Shown here piece by piece: positions 25,921-34,713 of a stretch of 64,000 bases of DNA. How positions within the stretch are numbered: position 1 is the stretch's first letter; every line of letters starts with the position of its first letter. The notes under the pieces were generated by a model. It was not told the DNA's origin, made no database searches, and saw only the letters and a program-made list of their open reading frames with translations. Position numbers and translations under genes: made by a program. Source of the DNA: Pseudomonadota bacterium (GTDB lineage: Bacteria; Pseudomonadota; Alphaproteobacteria; Rhizobiales; Xanthobacteraceae); assembly GCA_023387735.1 (NCBI GenBank), contig JAEWHP010000006.1:115341-179340 (forward strand). Reading direction: 5' to 3'.

Positions 25921-27249
25921 TCAGGCCACGCGCTTGATGGCGTCGCCCAGGATCGAAACGATATCGTCGATGTGGCTCTTCTCGACGATCAGGGGCGGCG
26001 ACAGCGCAAAGGAGTCGCCGCTCATGCGGAGGTAAAGCCCGCGATTGAAGCAATCGACCATCACATCGTAGCCGCGCGCGCCGACCCCTTCCTTGCGCGG
26101 CGCGACTTCGACCGCGCCCATCAGGCCGACGTTGCGGATGTCGACCACGTTCGGCAGGCCCTTGAGCGAATGCAGCGCATCGCGCCAGTATTCCGCCATC
26201 GACGCGCCGCGCGTCAGAAGACCTTCATCCGTATAGATGTCGAGCGTGGCAAGGCCGGCGGCGCAGGCGGTCGGATGCGCCGAGTAGGTGTAGCCGTGGA
26301 ACAGCTCGATCGTTCCTTCCGGCCCCGTCATCAGCCCGTCATGGATCTTGCGGCTCGCGAACACCGCACCACAGGGCACGGTGCCGTTGGTGATGCCCTT
26401 GGCGGTCGTCATCATGTCGGGCGTAACGCCGAAGTAATCAGCCGCGAACGGCGCGCCGAGGCGGCCGAAGCCGGTGATGACCTCGTCGAAGATCAGGAGG
26501 ATGCCGTGCTTCTCGGAGATTTCGCGCAGCCGCTTGAGATAACCCTTCGGCGGCGGCAGCACCGCGGTCGAACCCGGCACCGGCTCGACGATGACGGCGG
26601 CGATGGTATCGGCGCCGTGCAGCGCCACCATCCGCTCGAGATCGTCGGCGAGGTCCGCGCCGTGCTCCGGCTCGTCCTTCGCAAAGGCGTTGCGGGTGAG
26701 ATCATGGGTGTGACGGATGTGATCGACACCGGGCAGATGGGTCGCGAAGGCGCGGCGGTTCGCCACCATGCCGCCGACCGACATGCCGCCGAATCCGACG
26801 CCGTGATAGCCGCGCTCGCGGCCGATCAGGCGCGTGCGCGTGCCCTGCCCGATGGCGCGCTGATAGGCCAGCGCGATCTTCAGCGCGGTATCGACCGACT
26901 CGGAGCCGGAGTTGGTGAAGAAGATACGATCGAGTCCCTTCGGCGCGATTTCGGCCAGCCGCTCGGCGAAGTCGAACGCCATCGGGTGGCCCATGTTGAA
27001 CGACGGCGCGAAGTCGAGGTTGGTCAGACTGCGCTCGACGGCGGTGGCGATCTGGCGGCGGCCGTGGCCGGCATTGACGCACCAGAGGCCGGCCGAGCCG
27101 TCGATCACCTTGCGGCCGTCGACGGTGGTGTAGTGCATGCCCTCGGCGGAAGCGAACAGCCGGGGCGCTTTCTTGAACTGCCGGTTGGCCGTGAACGGCA
27201 TCCAGAACGAATCGGTTTGCAGGGTGTTCGGCTTCTGATGAAGGGTCAC
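25921..27249 (-). CDS. Omega-amino acid (beta-alanine/polyamine-type) aminotransferase, class III
   Basis: 442 residues starting with GTG at 27249 (AGGAG precedes it); a longer in-frame start is not needed. It is a class-III PLP aminotransferase: NSGSESVDTALKIA (113-126) binds the PLP phosphate, FDEVITGFGR contains the PLP-contacting D255, and TTAKGITNG carries the Schiff-base K284. The opening DSFWMPFTANRQFK is typical of omega-amino acid:pyruvate transaminases. Substrates may be beta-alanine, GABA or putrescine-derived amines. It is divergent from a PuuR-like regulator and upstream of dadA. Confidence 0.9.
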   Translation of the reverse strand: MTLHQKPNTLQTDSFWMPFTANRQFKKAPRLFASAEGMHYTTVDGRKVIDGSAGLWCVNAGHGRRQIATAVERSLTNLDFAPSFNMGHPMAFDFAERLAEIAPKGLDRIFFTNSGSESVDTALKIALAYQRAIGQGTRTRLIGRERGYHGVGFGGMSVGGMVANRRAFATHLPGVDHIRHTHDLTRNAFAKDEPEHGADLADDLERMVALHGADTIAAVIVEPVPGSTAVLPPPKGYLKRLREISEKHGILLIFDEVITGFGRLGAPFAADYFGVTPDMMTTAKGITNGTVPCGAVFASRKIHDGLMTGPEGTIELFHGYTYSAHPTACAAGLATLDIYTDEGLLTRGASMAEYWRDALHSLKGLPNVVDIRNVGLMGAVEVAPRKEGVGARGYDVMVDCFNRGLYLRMSGDSFALSPPLIVEKSHIDDIVSILGDAIKRVA

Positions 27250-27321
27250 GTACGGCTCCTGGGGCTGGCGGCTGAAGGTACTACGGGGCCACGGTCGGAA
27301 AGGCGCAACAAGTCCTTTTCT

Positions 27322-27337
27322 TGGGTCCTGCAACCCA
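27322..27337. promoter_or_regulatory. Inverted repeat TGGGT-N6-ACCCA in the divergent promoter
   Basis: Perfect 5-bp arms with the same 6-base spacing seen in the other XRE-cupin promoter (18558-18622). It lies in the 154-base gap between the aminotransferase and the PuuR-like gene. It is a possible operator for the latter. Confidence 0.4.
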
Positions 27338-27403
27338 TTGATTTCCCTGACACCGTTAAGGCATATTTGTTCGATCCGAAACACCTGCAACAGGGATTTG
27401 GCG

Positions 27404-27952
27404 ATGAGCGTCGATATCGGTGGGCGACTCCGGTTCGTCCGGGCGCGTCACAAGCTCTCCCAGCGCGAGCTGGCAAAACGTTCGGGCGTCACCAATTCGA
27501 CGATCTCGCTGATCGAATCCAACCAGATGAACCCGAGCGTCGGTGCGCTCAAGCGCATCCTCGACGGCCTGCCGATGGGCCTCGCCGAGTTCTTCGCCAT
27601 CGAACCCGAACGGCCGCGCAAGGCGTTCTACCGCGCCGACGAACTGACCGAGATCGGCAAGAAGCCGATCTCGTTCCGCCAGGTCGGCGACAATCTGTTC
27701 GGCCGCTCCTTGCAGATTCTAAAGGAGCGCTATGAGCCCGGCAGCGACACCGGCCGGGTGCCGCTCACCCATGACGGCGAGGAAGGCGGCATCGTGGTCT
27801 CGGGCCGGCTCGAGGTGACCGTCGACGACGAGCGGAGAATCCTCGATCCCGGCGACGCGTACTACTTCGAAAGCCGCCGCCCGCACCGCTTCCGCTGCGT
27901 CGGCGGCAAGCCCTGCGAAGTGATCTCAGCCTGCACGCCGCCGACGTTTTGA
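27404..27952 (+). CDS. XRE-cupin transcriptional regulator (PuuR-like)
   Basis: 182 residues, the length of PuuR. The N-terminal HTH (GGRLRFVRARHKLSQRELAKRSGVTNSTISLIE, about 5-37) is followed by SNQMNPSVGALKRILDGLP and a C-terminal cupin (about 110-182) with THDGEEGGIVVSGRLEVTV and FESRRPHRFRC. PuuR represses putrescine/GABA catabolism in E. coli. Here the divergent genes are an omega-aminotransferase and dadA, consistent with control of amine or D-amino-acid use. The start at 27404 is preceded by AGGGA; the longer ORF from 27338 lacks support. Confidence 0.92.
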   Translation: MSVDIGGRLRFVRARHKLSQRELAKRSGVTNSTISLIESNQMNPSVGALKRILDGLPMGLAEFFAIEPERPRKAFYRADELTEIGKKPISFRQVGDNLFGRSLQILKERYEPGSDTGRVPLTHDGEEGGIVVSGRLEVTVDDERRILDPGDAYYFESRRPHRFRCVGGKPCEVISACTPPTF

Positions 27953-28115
27953 CGGGACGAAGGGCGCGCGCCAAGCCTGCTGTGGCGCTGTCATAGTCGG
28001 GATTTCCGAAAACGGGATCGTGATCGAAACAATGTGAGGTAGTTCACTCAATCGCGTTCGCAGCCACGTGCTAGGGTTGATCATATCATGCGATAGCAAC
28101 CCGCGGAGGCTGGCC

Positions 28116-29660
28116 GTGGCGCAACTGCATTTGTTTTGGGAAAGTCTCAATACAGCTTTTCAGACCTTCCGAAGCTGGATCGCACGAACCGCGACCTTCG
28201 GCAAGTTCGTCGCCCTGACGCCTCTGGCCGTGGGCGGCTGGTTCATTGCACAGGAACTGAAGAGCGAGGTGGTTACGATCGAACCGATCGAAGTGCCGAA
28301 AGCACTATCCGACAGCGGCTATACACCCGGCGTGGCTGGTTACCGCCTGCGCGACGCGTTGAATATATATGCCGGAGCGCCCGCCCCGGGGGACAACGCC
28401 AACAGCCTCAACCTGAACTCAGTTGCTCATGACGATGCCAGTCTCAACTCAAATCTGGATTTGAGTATTTCCGCACGCAACGAGCTACCGGATATCGTGG
28501 TCCCGCAAATCGGCCTTTCGCTTCGTGCAATTGCATCTTCGATCCGTAGCGTCCTGGGCATGACAGGGCATGCGATATCGGGCGAAATTACCCGTCAAGA
28601 TAGCAAATACGCGCTACGCCTGCGCATCGATGGCCGGCAGGTCTTCAACAGCGGTTACGAGGCGGAGAATCCCGACGATCTCATGACCAGGGCAGCGCCA
28701 AACGTCATGGAGATCATACGGCCGGCCGCCCACGCAATCGCGCGATATCGCGACCGGAACGAAGAGGGCCTTCTGAGAGCCGAGCAGATCATCGCCCGCT
28801 ACAAGAAATCTGACATCAACGTGCAGTGGGCCTATCTGCTGAAGGGGAAACATGCGCTGCGGCACGACAACTACAAGCAAGCAGAAGACATGTTCTCGAA
28901 TGCAGTAAGCTCGAACGCAAACAGCGAGCAGCCGCATATGCAATTGGGCGTCGCGCTGCTTCGTCAGGGCAGGCCCGATGACGCCATCAGGAAATTCCGA
29001 CACGTACTCGCCATCAACCCGAAATCGGCAATAGCCTACAACAACATCGGCGTTGCCCTGGCGACGCAGGCGAACCGGGGCGATGCAGGAACTGATCCGG
29101 CCAAACTGGAACAGGCGATTGCGGAATATCAACAGGCCATCAAGACTGAACCCGGCTACGTGCTTCCGTACAATAATCTTGGTCTCGCGCTATTCTACCG
29201 TGACCGAATCGACGACGCGATCAAGCAATACCGCGATGCGATCGGGATCGCTCCGAACTATCTGCTCGCGCGCTGGAATCTGGCCTTCGCTCTGAGACAG
29301 CGCAACTCCGATTCGGCCGTCTCCGAATACCGTGCGGCAATCAAACTCGCCACGGACCCGCAGCAACGCGCGATGTTGCATACCTTTCTCGGTGACTTCC
29401 TGCGGGAAACTGGCGAGAACGACGCCATCGAAGCCGCCATTCTGGAATATCGGCAAGCCATCGACATCAACTGCTATAGCTGGGCGCACAACAATCTCGG
29501 CCTGATATGGCGCAGCCGAGGCAGAAACACCGATGCCATTGCCGAGTTCACCAAGGCCACGACCTGCGAGCCAAATGACAAGATATTTGAGGAAAATCTG
29601 GAACAGGCACTGCGGGCGCAGGAAGCAAGTGCGGTAACAACGGGCATGGCAAAGCGGTAG
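28116..29660 (+). CDS. TPR-repeat protein with one N-terminal membrane segment
   Basis: 514 residues. A short cytosolic start leads to one hydrophobic segment (about 31-44, LTPLAVGGWFIAQE). A periplasmic-looking region of about 190 residues follows, without a known domain. From about residue 235 there are at least six TPR units, for example EQPHMQLGVALLRQGRPDDAIRKF and YNNIGVALATQ. It probably anchors a protein complex at the inner membrane. GTG at 28116 with GGAGG upstream is preferred over GTG at 28068. Base composition is visibly less GC-rich than its neighbours. It is convergent with the TetR gene. Confidence 0.78.
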   Translation: MAQLHLFWESLNTAFQTFRSWIARTATFGKFVALTPLAVGGWFIAQELKSEVVTIEPIEVPKALSDSGYTPGVAGYRLRDALNIYAGAPAPGDNANSLNLNSVAHDDASLNSNLDLSISARNELPDIVVPQIGLSLRAIASSIRSVLGMTGHAISGEITRQDSKYALRLRIDGRQVFNSGYEAENPDDLMTRAAPNVMEIIRPAAHAIARYRDRNEEGLLRAEQIIARYKKSDINVQWAYLLKGKHALRHDNYKQAEDMFSNAVSSNANSEQPHMQLGVALLRQGRPDDAIRKFRHVLAINPKSAIAYNNIGVALATQANRGDAGTDPAKLEQAIAEYQQAIKTEPGYVLPYNNLGLALFYRDRIDDAIKQYRDAIGIAPNYLLARWNLAFALRQRNSDSAVSEYRAAIKLATDPQQRAMLHTFLGDFLRETGENDAIEAAILEYRQAIDINCYSWAHNNLGLIWRSRGRNTDAIAEFTKATTCEPNDKIFEENLEQALRAQEASAVTTGMAKR

Positions 29661-29679
29661 CTGCGCGCTGCCGGCGACA

Positions 29680-30300
29680 TTATGACAACGCGCTGCCCTG
29701 CCTGGCAATCGCGTTTGAAAGAAGCAGTTCGAGCTCCTGCCTGACGTCGTCGAGCGCGCGGGCGCTGCGGGCGGCGCGGCACATCGCGACCGTGCCTTCC
29801 GTCGATGCGATGACGAGCGCGGCAAGGCGCCGGGCGCGCGCAGGCGCCACGCCCTCGCGCCGCAGCGCTGCGAACATGATGCGCTGCCATTCGGCGAATA
29901 CGCCGTTCGCCAGATCGAGCATGCGCTGCTGCGCCGCCACGTCCGCCTTCTCCGTCGCATCGTTGACAAACTGCTCGACCGCCACCGCAAGCACCGGACA
30001 GCCGGCCTGGAATTCGGTTCGCTCCAGCGTCTGCCGCCACAAGGCAATGAACGCGCGGAGGCCGCCGACCGCGCCATGCTTTTCGGTCAGATGCGCCAGC
30101 GGCCCGGAGACCTGCTTGCCCGCAAATGCCAGCGCGTCCTCGATCAGTTGCTGCTTGCCGCGCGGAAAGTGATGGCCGAGCGAGCCCCGCGGCGTGCCGG
30201 TATGGCGCACCACGTCGCGCAGGCTGGTGGCATTGACGCCGCGCCGGCTCATCAGGTCGGCGGCGCCTGCCACCATCTTTGCACGCGTATCTGATGTCAT
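29680..30300 (-). CDS. TetR-family transcriptional regulator
   Basis: 206 residues. The N-terminal HTH reads MVAGAADLMSRRGVNATSLRDV, then GSLGHHFPRGKQQL, the canonical TetR pattern (about 9-53). The remainder is a helical ligand domain with FQAGCPVLAVAVE, typical of the YxaF/LmrA-like group. It is divergent from a crotonase-hydratase operon whose promoter carries a palindromic operator, so it is very probably the repressor of that operon and of itself. The start at 30300 is the ATG of MTSDTRAK; the longer in-frame ORF runs through the crotonase and is rejected. Confidence 0.92.
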   Translation of the reverse strand: MTSDTRAKMVAGAADLMSRRGVNATSLRDVVRHTGTPRGSLGHHFPRGKQQLIEDALAFAGKQVSGPLAHLTEKHGAVGGLRAFIALWRQTLERTEFQAGCPVLAVAVEQFVNDATEKADVAAQQRMLDLANGVFAEWQRIMFAALRREGVAPARARRLAALVIASTEGTVAMCRAARSARALDDVRQELELLLSNAIARQGSALS

Positions 30301-30335
30301 CGGGGTCCTCGCCGGCGGAATAACGCATCCTAGAA

Positions 30336-30385
30336 TATGACACTTGACATAGCCAGCCCTGTATGGGGTTATGACGACCGTCATA
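30336..30385 (+). promoter_or_regulatory. Promoter with TetR-type operators before the crotonase-hydratase operon
   Basis: A perfect -35 (TTGACA, 30344-30349) and a weak -10 (GGTTAT, 30367-30372) are 17 bases apart. TATGACG-AC-CGTCATA (30370-30385) is a perfect 7-bp-arm palindrome covering the end of the -10. TATGACACTTGACATA (30336-30351) is an imperfect copy over the -35. A bound TetR dimer would block RNA polymerase. Confidence 0.7.
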
Positions 30386-30432
30386 CAAACAGGCGTATGC
30401 ACATTCAGCGCCGCCGCGAGGGAGCGAAAGTC

Positions 30433-31212
30433 ATGACCGCCGAGGGAAAAATCCGGACCGAGACCCACGACCGCATCTTCAGGATTATCATCGACAACCC
30501 GGCGAAGAAGAACGCGTTCTCGCCGGCGATGATGGAGCAACTGTCCGACGCGCTGACGGAGTTGCACGACAATGACAGCTACTGGGTCGGCGTGATCTGC
30601 GCCGAGGGCAAGGATTTTACCGCCGGCCTCGACATGCCGAAGTTCTTCGGCCCCGCCGCCGAGAAGCGCAACTTCAAGGAGGGCAATGTCGACGTATTCG
30701 GCCTGCAGAAGCGCTGCCGGAAGCCGATCGTCACAGCGGTTCAGGGCATCGTCTTTACCATCGGCATCGAGCTGATGCTCGCTGGCGACATCGTCGTTGC
30801 CGCCGACGACGCCCGCTTCTGCCAGATGGAGGCGAAGCGCGGCATTGCGCCGCTCGGCGGCGCGCATTTCCGCTTCCTGTCGCGCACCGGCTGGGGCAAC
30901 GCGATGTATCATCTGTTCCTCTGCGATGAGTTCAATGCGGCGCGCGCCCACGAGATCGGTCTCGTTCAGGAGGTCGTGCCGGCAGGCCAGCAGATCGAGC
31001 GCGCGATGGCGCTGGCTGCGATCGTCGCGCGCAACGCGCCGCTCGGGATTCAGGTCACCAAGGAGGCGGCGTTGAAATATATCGAGCACGGCGAGGCCGC
31101 GGCCATTGCGTACATTCCAGAAGTGCGCGAACGGGTGTTGAACAGCACCGACGCGAGGGAAGGTATTCAATCCTTCATCGAGCGGCGCGCCGCGGTGTTT
31201 CAGGGTCGATGA
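30433..31212 (+). CDS. Enoyl-CoA hydratase/isomerase-family protein
   Basis: 259 residues of the crotonase family. The oxyanion-hole loops are DFTAGLDMPKFFG (61-73) and VQGIVFTIGIELMLAGD (103-119). An acid in QMEAKRGIAPLGG (E133) sits in the usual first catalytic position; the second is replaced, so isomerase-like chemistry is possible. GGGAG precedes the ATG at 30433; the longer ORF from 30337 would start inside the promoter. It is the first gene of a two-gene operon with the 2-keto-4-pentenoate-hydratase-like gene and is probably TetR-repressed. Confidence 0.88.
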   Translation: MTAEGKIRTETHDRIFRIIIDNPAKKNAFSPAMMEQLSDALTELHDNDSYWVGVICAEGKDFTAGLDMPKFFGPAAEKRNFKEGNVDVFGLQKRCRKPIVTAVQGIVFTIGIELMLAGDIVVAADDARFCQMEAKRGIAPLGGAHFRFLSRTGWGNAMYHLFLCDEFNAARAHEIGLVQEVVPAGQQIERAMALAAIVARNAPLGIQVTKEAALKYIEHGEAAAIAYIPEVRERVLNSTDAREGIQSFIERRAAVFQGR

Positions 31213-31213
31213 A

Positions 31214-32005
31214 GTGAGCGCCATGCATCTGTCCGAAAAGCAGGAAGAACTGGCTGATCTCCTCGTGCGCGCGCGGCAGGACGTCCGTCAGATAACCCTG
31301 CCCGACGATCTCGTGCCGGCGACGTCGCAGGACGCCTACGCCGTCAACAAGGCGGTGGCGGAGCGGCTCGGCTGGGAGCCGCTGGGCTGGAAGATCGCCG
31401 GCACGACCGACGCGATGCGCGGCAAGCTGCAACTGGACGGGCCGATCTATGGCAAGACGTTCCGCCGCTTTGCCTGCACCTCGCCGGTCAGCTTCAAGGG
31501 CGTCGAGTTGCTCGACCCGCTGATCGAGTGCGAGTTCTTCGTCACGCTGGCGCGCGACCTGCCGCCGCGCGACGAACCCTGGACGTATGCCGAAGCGGTC
31601 GAAGCGATCGCGGAAGTGCACGCCGGCATCGAAGTGGCGGAGTGCCGCTACCCGAGGAAAGCGCTGCCGGCATTGCCAGGCATCCTCGCCGACGGCAGCG
31701 CATCGGGCCGCTACGTCTTCGGCGACCGGATCGAGGCCTGGCGCGAAGGGCTCGCATCGATGCCGGTCCGGCTTGAAATCGACGGCGCCCTGCGGCGCGA
31801 GGGCGTAGGCGCCGATGTCATGGGCGATCCGCTGCGGCCGCTGTGGTGGCTGGCCGAGCAGCGCCGGCAATGGGGCGACGGGCTTCGCGCCGGCGAGACG
31901 ATCTCGACCGGCTCGATGACCGGCATGCTGCCGATCCGCGGCGGCCAGCACGTGCTTGCCCGGTTCGGCGACGTGGCCACCATCGAGATCATGATCGATC
32001 CATGA
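31214..32005 (+). CDS. 2-keto-4-pentenoate hydratase-like protein (FAH superfamily)
   Basis: 263 residues, or 260 if the ATG at 31223 is the start. Features of the MhpD/DmpE class are LGWEPLGWKIAGTTDAMR, IYGKTF and an acidic metal site ELLDPLIECEFFVTLARDLP with two Glu. This group adds water to 2-hydroxypentadienoates in meta-cleavage pathways, or decarboxylates related acids. Its GTG comes one base after the crotonase stop, so it is translationally linked. The partner crotonase suggests breakdown of an aromatic or unsaturated acid. Confidence 0.83.
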   Translation: MSAMHLSEKQEELADLLVRARQDVRQITLPDDLVPATSQDAYAVNKAVAERLGWEPLGWKIAGTTDAMRGKLQLDGPIYGKTFRRFACTSPVSFKGVELLDPLIECEFFVTLARDLPPRDEPWTYAEAVEAIAEVHAGIEVAECRYPRKALPALPGILADGSASGRYVFGDRIEAWREGLASMPVRLEIDGALRREGVGADVMGDPLRPLWWLAEQRRQWGDGLRAGETISTGSMTGMLPIRGGQHVLARFGDVATIEIMIDP

Positions 32006-32101
32006 TCGGCAGGGTGAGGCAATCCGGCGCGGAAGCACGCTGACAGGAAACCTGCCGCGGGATAGAACGTAGTTCAAGGGTATCGCCCCCGGAGCAACGC
32101 C

Positions 32102-32512
32102 ATGCGCGCCATCGTCCTGCTTCTCGCCTTTCTGTTTGGTTTCGCGATGTCCGCCCCTGCCCGCGCCGACGATGTGGCGGCCGCCCGGAGCGTGATCCGC
32201 GCGCAGGAACAGGCATTCAGCCGCGACGACGCCGCGGCGGCCTATTCGTATGCGGCGCCCGAGATCAAGCAGCTGTTTCCGCAAGCCGACGTCTTCATGC
32301 AGATGGTGCAGCAGGGCTATCCGCCCGTCTACCGCCACAAGAGTTTTGAATTCGGCGAAGCGCGATCCGACGGCGGCCGGATTGCCCAGCGCGTCCACAT
32401 CGTCGACGACAATGGAGAAGCGTGGGAGGCGATGTACACGCTGGAGCAGCAACCCGACGGCAGTTTGAAGATCACGGGATGTTCGCTCTTGAAGGCGGGG
32501 CAGGCGGTGTAG
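32102..32512 (+). CDS. Secreted DUF4864-type protein
   Basis: 136 residues with a signal peptide (1-22, ending ARA). The mature domain reads DDVAAARSVIRAQEQAFSRD, then SYAAPEIKQLFPQADVFMQMV and a C-terminal beta part with YTLEQQPDGSLKITGCSL. This matches the DUF4864 family (an NTF2-like fold), of unknown function, found in the periplasm of alphaproteobacteria. It stands alone after the hydratase operon, 96 bases away. The 191 bases downstream are AT-rich and contain no gene. Confidence 0.82.
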   Translation: MRAIVLLLAFLFGFAMSAPARADDVAAARSVIRAQEQAFSRDDAAAAYSYAAPEIKQLFPQADVFMQMVQQGYPPVYRHKSFEFGEARSDGGRIAQRVHIVDDNGEAWEAMYTLEQQPDGSLKITGCSLLKAGQAV

Positions 32513-32703
32513 GCTCTTGCATCCCGTGAATTCCGAAATATACTTTGTCTTATTTTGCTCGTTTTGGTTGTTTGTCGATCCGCTCGTCCACGAAGTATTT
32601 CAGCGCGCTTTTTCGCGGCCGAGATTCGGCCTGAATTGAATTAAGGCCCCCTTCGCCACGAAGTTTCGATGTCGCGGGGCGCGCTTGTCAGAAAGCCAAC
32701 CGC

Positions 32704-34713
32704 ATGGCGTCTCCAGCGAAAACGACGGCAGGCCCCTCAAGGAAAACGCCCAAGCTTCGGCTGACGCGCGCCACAATGGTGGATCTGTATGAGGCGCGGC
32801 AATATCTGGGTCTCGACACGCTGAAGGAAGCCGGGCTGCGCATACCGGTGCTCGTCTATTTCAAGGATCCGGCGGTCGCAAAAATCACCGAGGGTGCGGA
32901 CATCGATGGCGACTTCACAACGCCTTGGGAGCCCGGTCTCGGCGACGGCCCGACCAGCGCACGCTTCGCCGTCGTCGACTACGACTCGACGAACAACGTG
33001 CTCACGCCACCGGCGCTCTGGAATGCGAGAAAGAACTGCTATCTGGCGCCGGACCGGAAGACGGTTCTCGACCAGAACAAGACGACGAGGAAGCTCTATC
33101 AATACCATCAACTGAGCGTATGGGCGATTGTCCAGAACACCCTGGATTTCTTCGAGAGCGGCGCCGGCCTCGGCCGCCGCGTCAGTTGGGCGTTCGAAGG
33201 CAACCGGCTGATCATCGTGCCGCACGCCGGCTATGGCGAGAATGCCTATTACGACCGGTCCTCAAAGTCGCTTCAATTCTATTGGTTCGACAGCGACAAG
33301 GGCCGGGTTTTTACCTGCCTGTCATCCGACATCGTGAACCACGAGTTTGGCCATGCCCTGCTCGACGGCCTGCGTCCGCATTATTTCGAGTCTGTTGGCG
33401 CCGAGGCAGCCGCATTTCACGAGTTCATGGGTGACCTCACGGCGATCCTGATGGCATTCCGCAACAATGCATTTCGCAGGGTCGTGCTGAGGGAGAGTAA
33501 CGGCAAGCTCACCAACGCGCAGTTGCTGGCAGGGCTGGCCCAGGAATTCGGCAGGGCAACCCTGAACGCTCCCTATCTCCGAAGCGGCCTCAACCGCAAC
33601 ACCATGGAGGATCTCGAAGGCAACCTCGAGCCGCATGCATTGTCCGAAGTCCTGACGGGAGCGATGTTCGATATCCTGATGGGAGTTTTTGCCAAGCATC
33701 AGAAGAACGAAGTGAAGCGCGCGAAGGAGGGTCGCAGCAAGAAGCCGAGCGACGTCAGGGCACTGGCCGATACCGTTCCCCGGATGCAGATGCTGGCCAT
33801 CCAGCCGCTCGATCTCCTGCCGCCATGTGCAGTGACGTTCAGGGATTACGCGCTCGCGGTGCTGCGCGCAGAGCATGTCGCCAACCCGACAGATCCGTCG
33901 GGATATCGGCAATTGATGATCGATTGCTTCATCAAGCGCGGCATTCTGGAGGAAGCCGACCGCAAGAAGCTGATGGAGCCCGCGCCGGTGTTCAGGCGGC
34001 CGGCGCTCGACGTCTTCCATTCGGTCGAGTCGATCGCGGCCTCGCGCGGCGGCGCCTATCGCTTTCTTGATGATAATCGCGCCAAGCTCTTCATTCCGTT
34101 CAACGCGGATATCGAAGTCCCGGACATCATCCGCGCCAACAAGCGCACCCGTGATGGCCTTCCGCTGCCCCAGCAAACCATCGTGCAATATCTCTGGCGG
34201 GAGGAACTCGAGCTTGAGGGCGCCAGGTTCGGCCGCTTTGCCGGACAACGCACGACGATGCTTTGCGGCGCTACCATGGTACTCGATCAGAACGGCAACC
34301 TGATCCACTGGGCGCGCAAGCCGGGAAGTATCAGCGTCGGCAAGTCCAAGGCGGCCGAAGCCGAACAGGCTGAAGGCATGCGGCGGCGCAAGGAACTTCT
34401 GGATACGATAGCCGCACGAATCGCCGCCGGCATGATCGGCGAGGCGATCGGAGGAGAACTCGGGCTGCTCGAACGCGCCACACCGCCGTTCACGGTCGAG
34501 AGCATCGGCGGAAAGCTCCGCTTCGGCCTCGCGCCGCATTTCTCGCTCAATGACGACGACCATCACGACGGCACGGGGGACCGGCAATGGCAGATAAGCT
34601 TCTGTCCGGCTGTTCGACGTCGGGCTGGGCGATTGCATCTATTGCCGGATTCCGAAGGCGCACAAGGACGGCCGGGATTTCCACATCCTGATCGATTGCG
34701 GAACGCTGAGTAG
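32704..34713 (+). CDS. Gluzincin-type zinc metallopeptidase-like protein
   Basis: 669 residues, not a recognised named family. The zinc motif HEFGH (H213, E214, H217) is followed about 23 residues later by AFHEFMGDLTAI; E240 and D244 align with the third zinc ligand and its partner in thermolysin-like (M4/gluzincin) enzymes. There is no signal peptide, so it is probably cytosolic, which is odd for M4-like proteases. The last 45 or so residues run over the start of the next gene in another frame and end in Arg-rich low-quality sequence, probably due to a base change near 34600. It is paired with an MBL-fold protein gene. Confidence 0.72.
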   Translation: MASPAKTTAGPSRKTPKLRLTRATMVDLYEARQYLGLDTLKEAGLRIPVLVYFKDPAVAKITEGADIDGDFTTPWEPGLGDGPTSARFAVVDYDSTNNVLTPPALWNARKNCYLAPDRKTVLDQNKTTRKLYQYHQLSVWAIVQNTLDFFESGAGLGRRVSWAFEGNRLIIVPHAGYGENAYYDRSSKSLQFYWFDSDKGRVFTCLSSDIVNHEFGHALLDGLRPHYFESVGAEAAAFHEFMGDLTAILMAFRNNAFRRVVLRESNGKLTNAQLLAGLAQEFGRATLNAPYLRSGLNRNTMEDLEGNLEPHALSEVLTGAMFDILMGVFAKHQKNEVKRAKEGRSKKPSDVRALADTVPRMQMLAIQPLDLLPPCAVTFRDYALAVLRAEHVANPTDPSGYRQLMIDCFIKRGILEEADRKKLMEPAPVFRRPALDVFHSVESIAASRGGAYRFLDDNRAKLFIPFNADIEVPDIIRANKRTRDGLPLPQQTIVQYLWREELELEGARFGRFAGQRTTMLCGATMVLDQNGNLIHWARKPGSISVGKSKAAEAEQAEGMRRRKELLDTIAARIAAGMIGEAIGGELGLLERATPPFTVESIGGKLRFGLAPHFSLNDDDHHDGTGDRQWQISFCPAVRRRAGRLHLLPDSEGAQGRPGFPHPDRLRNAE

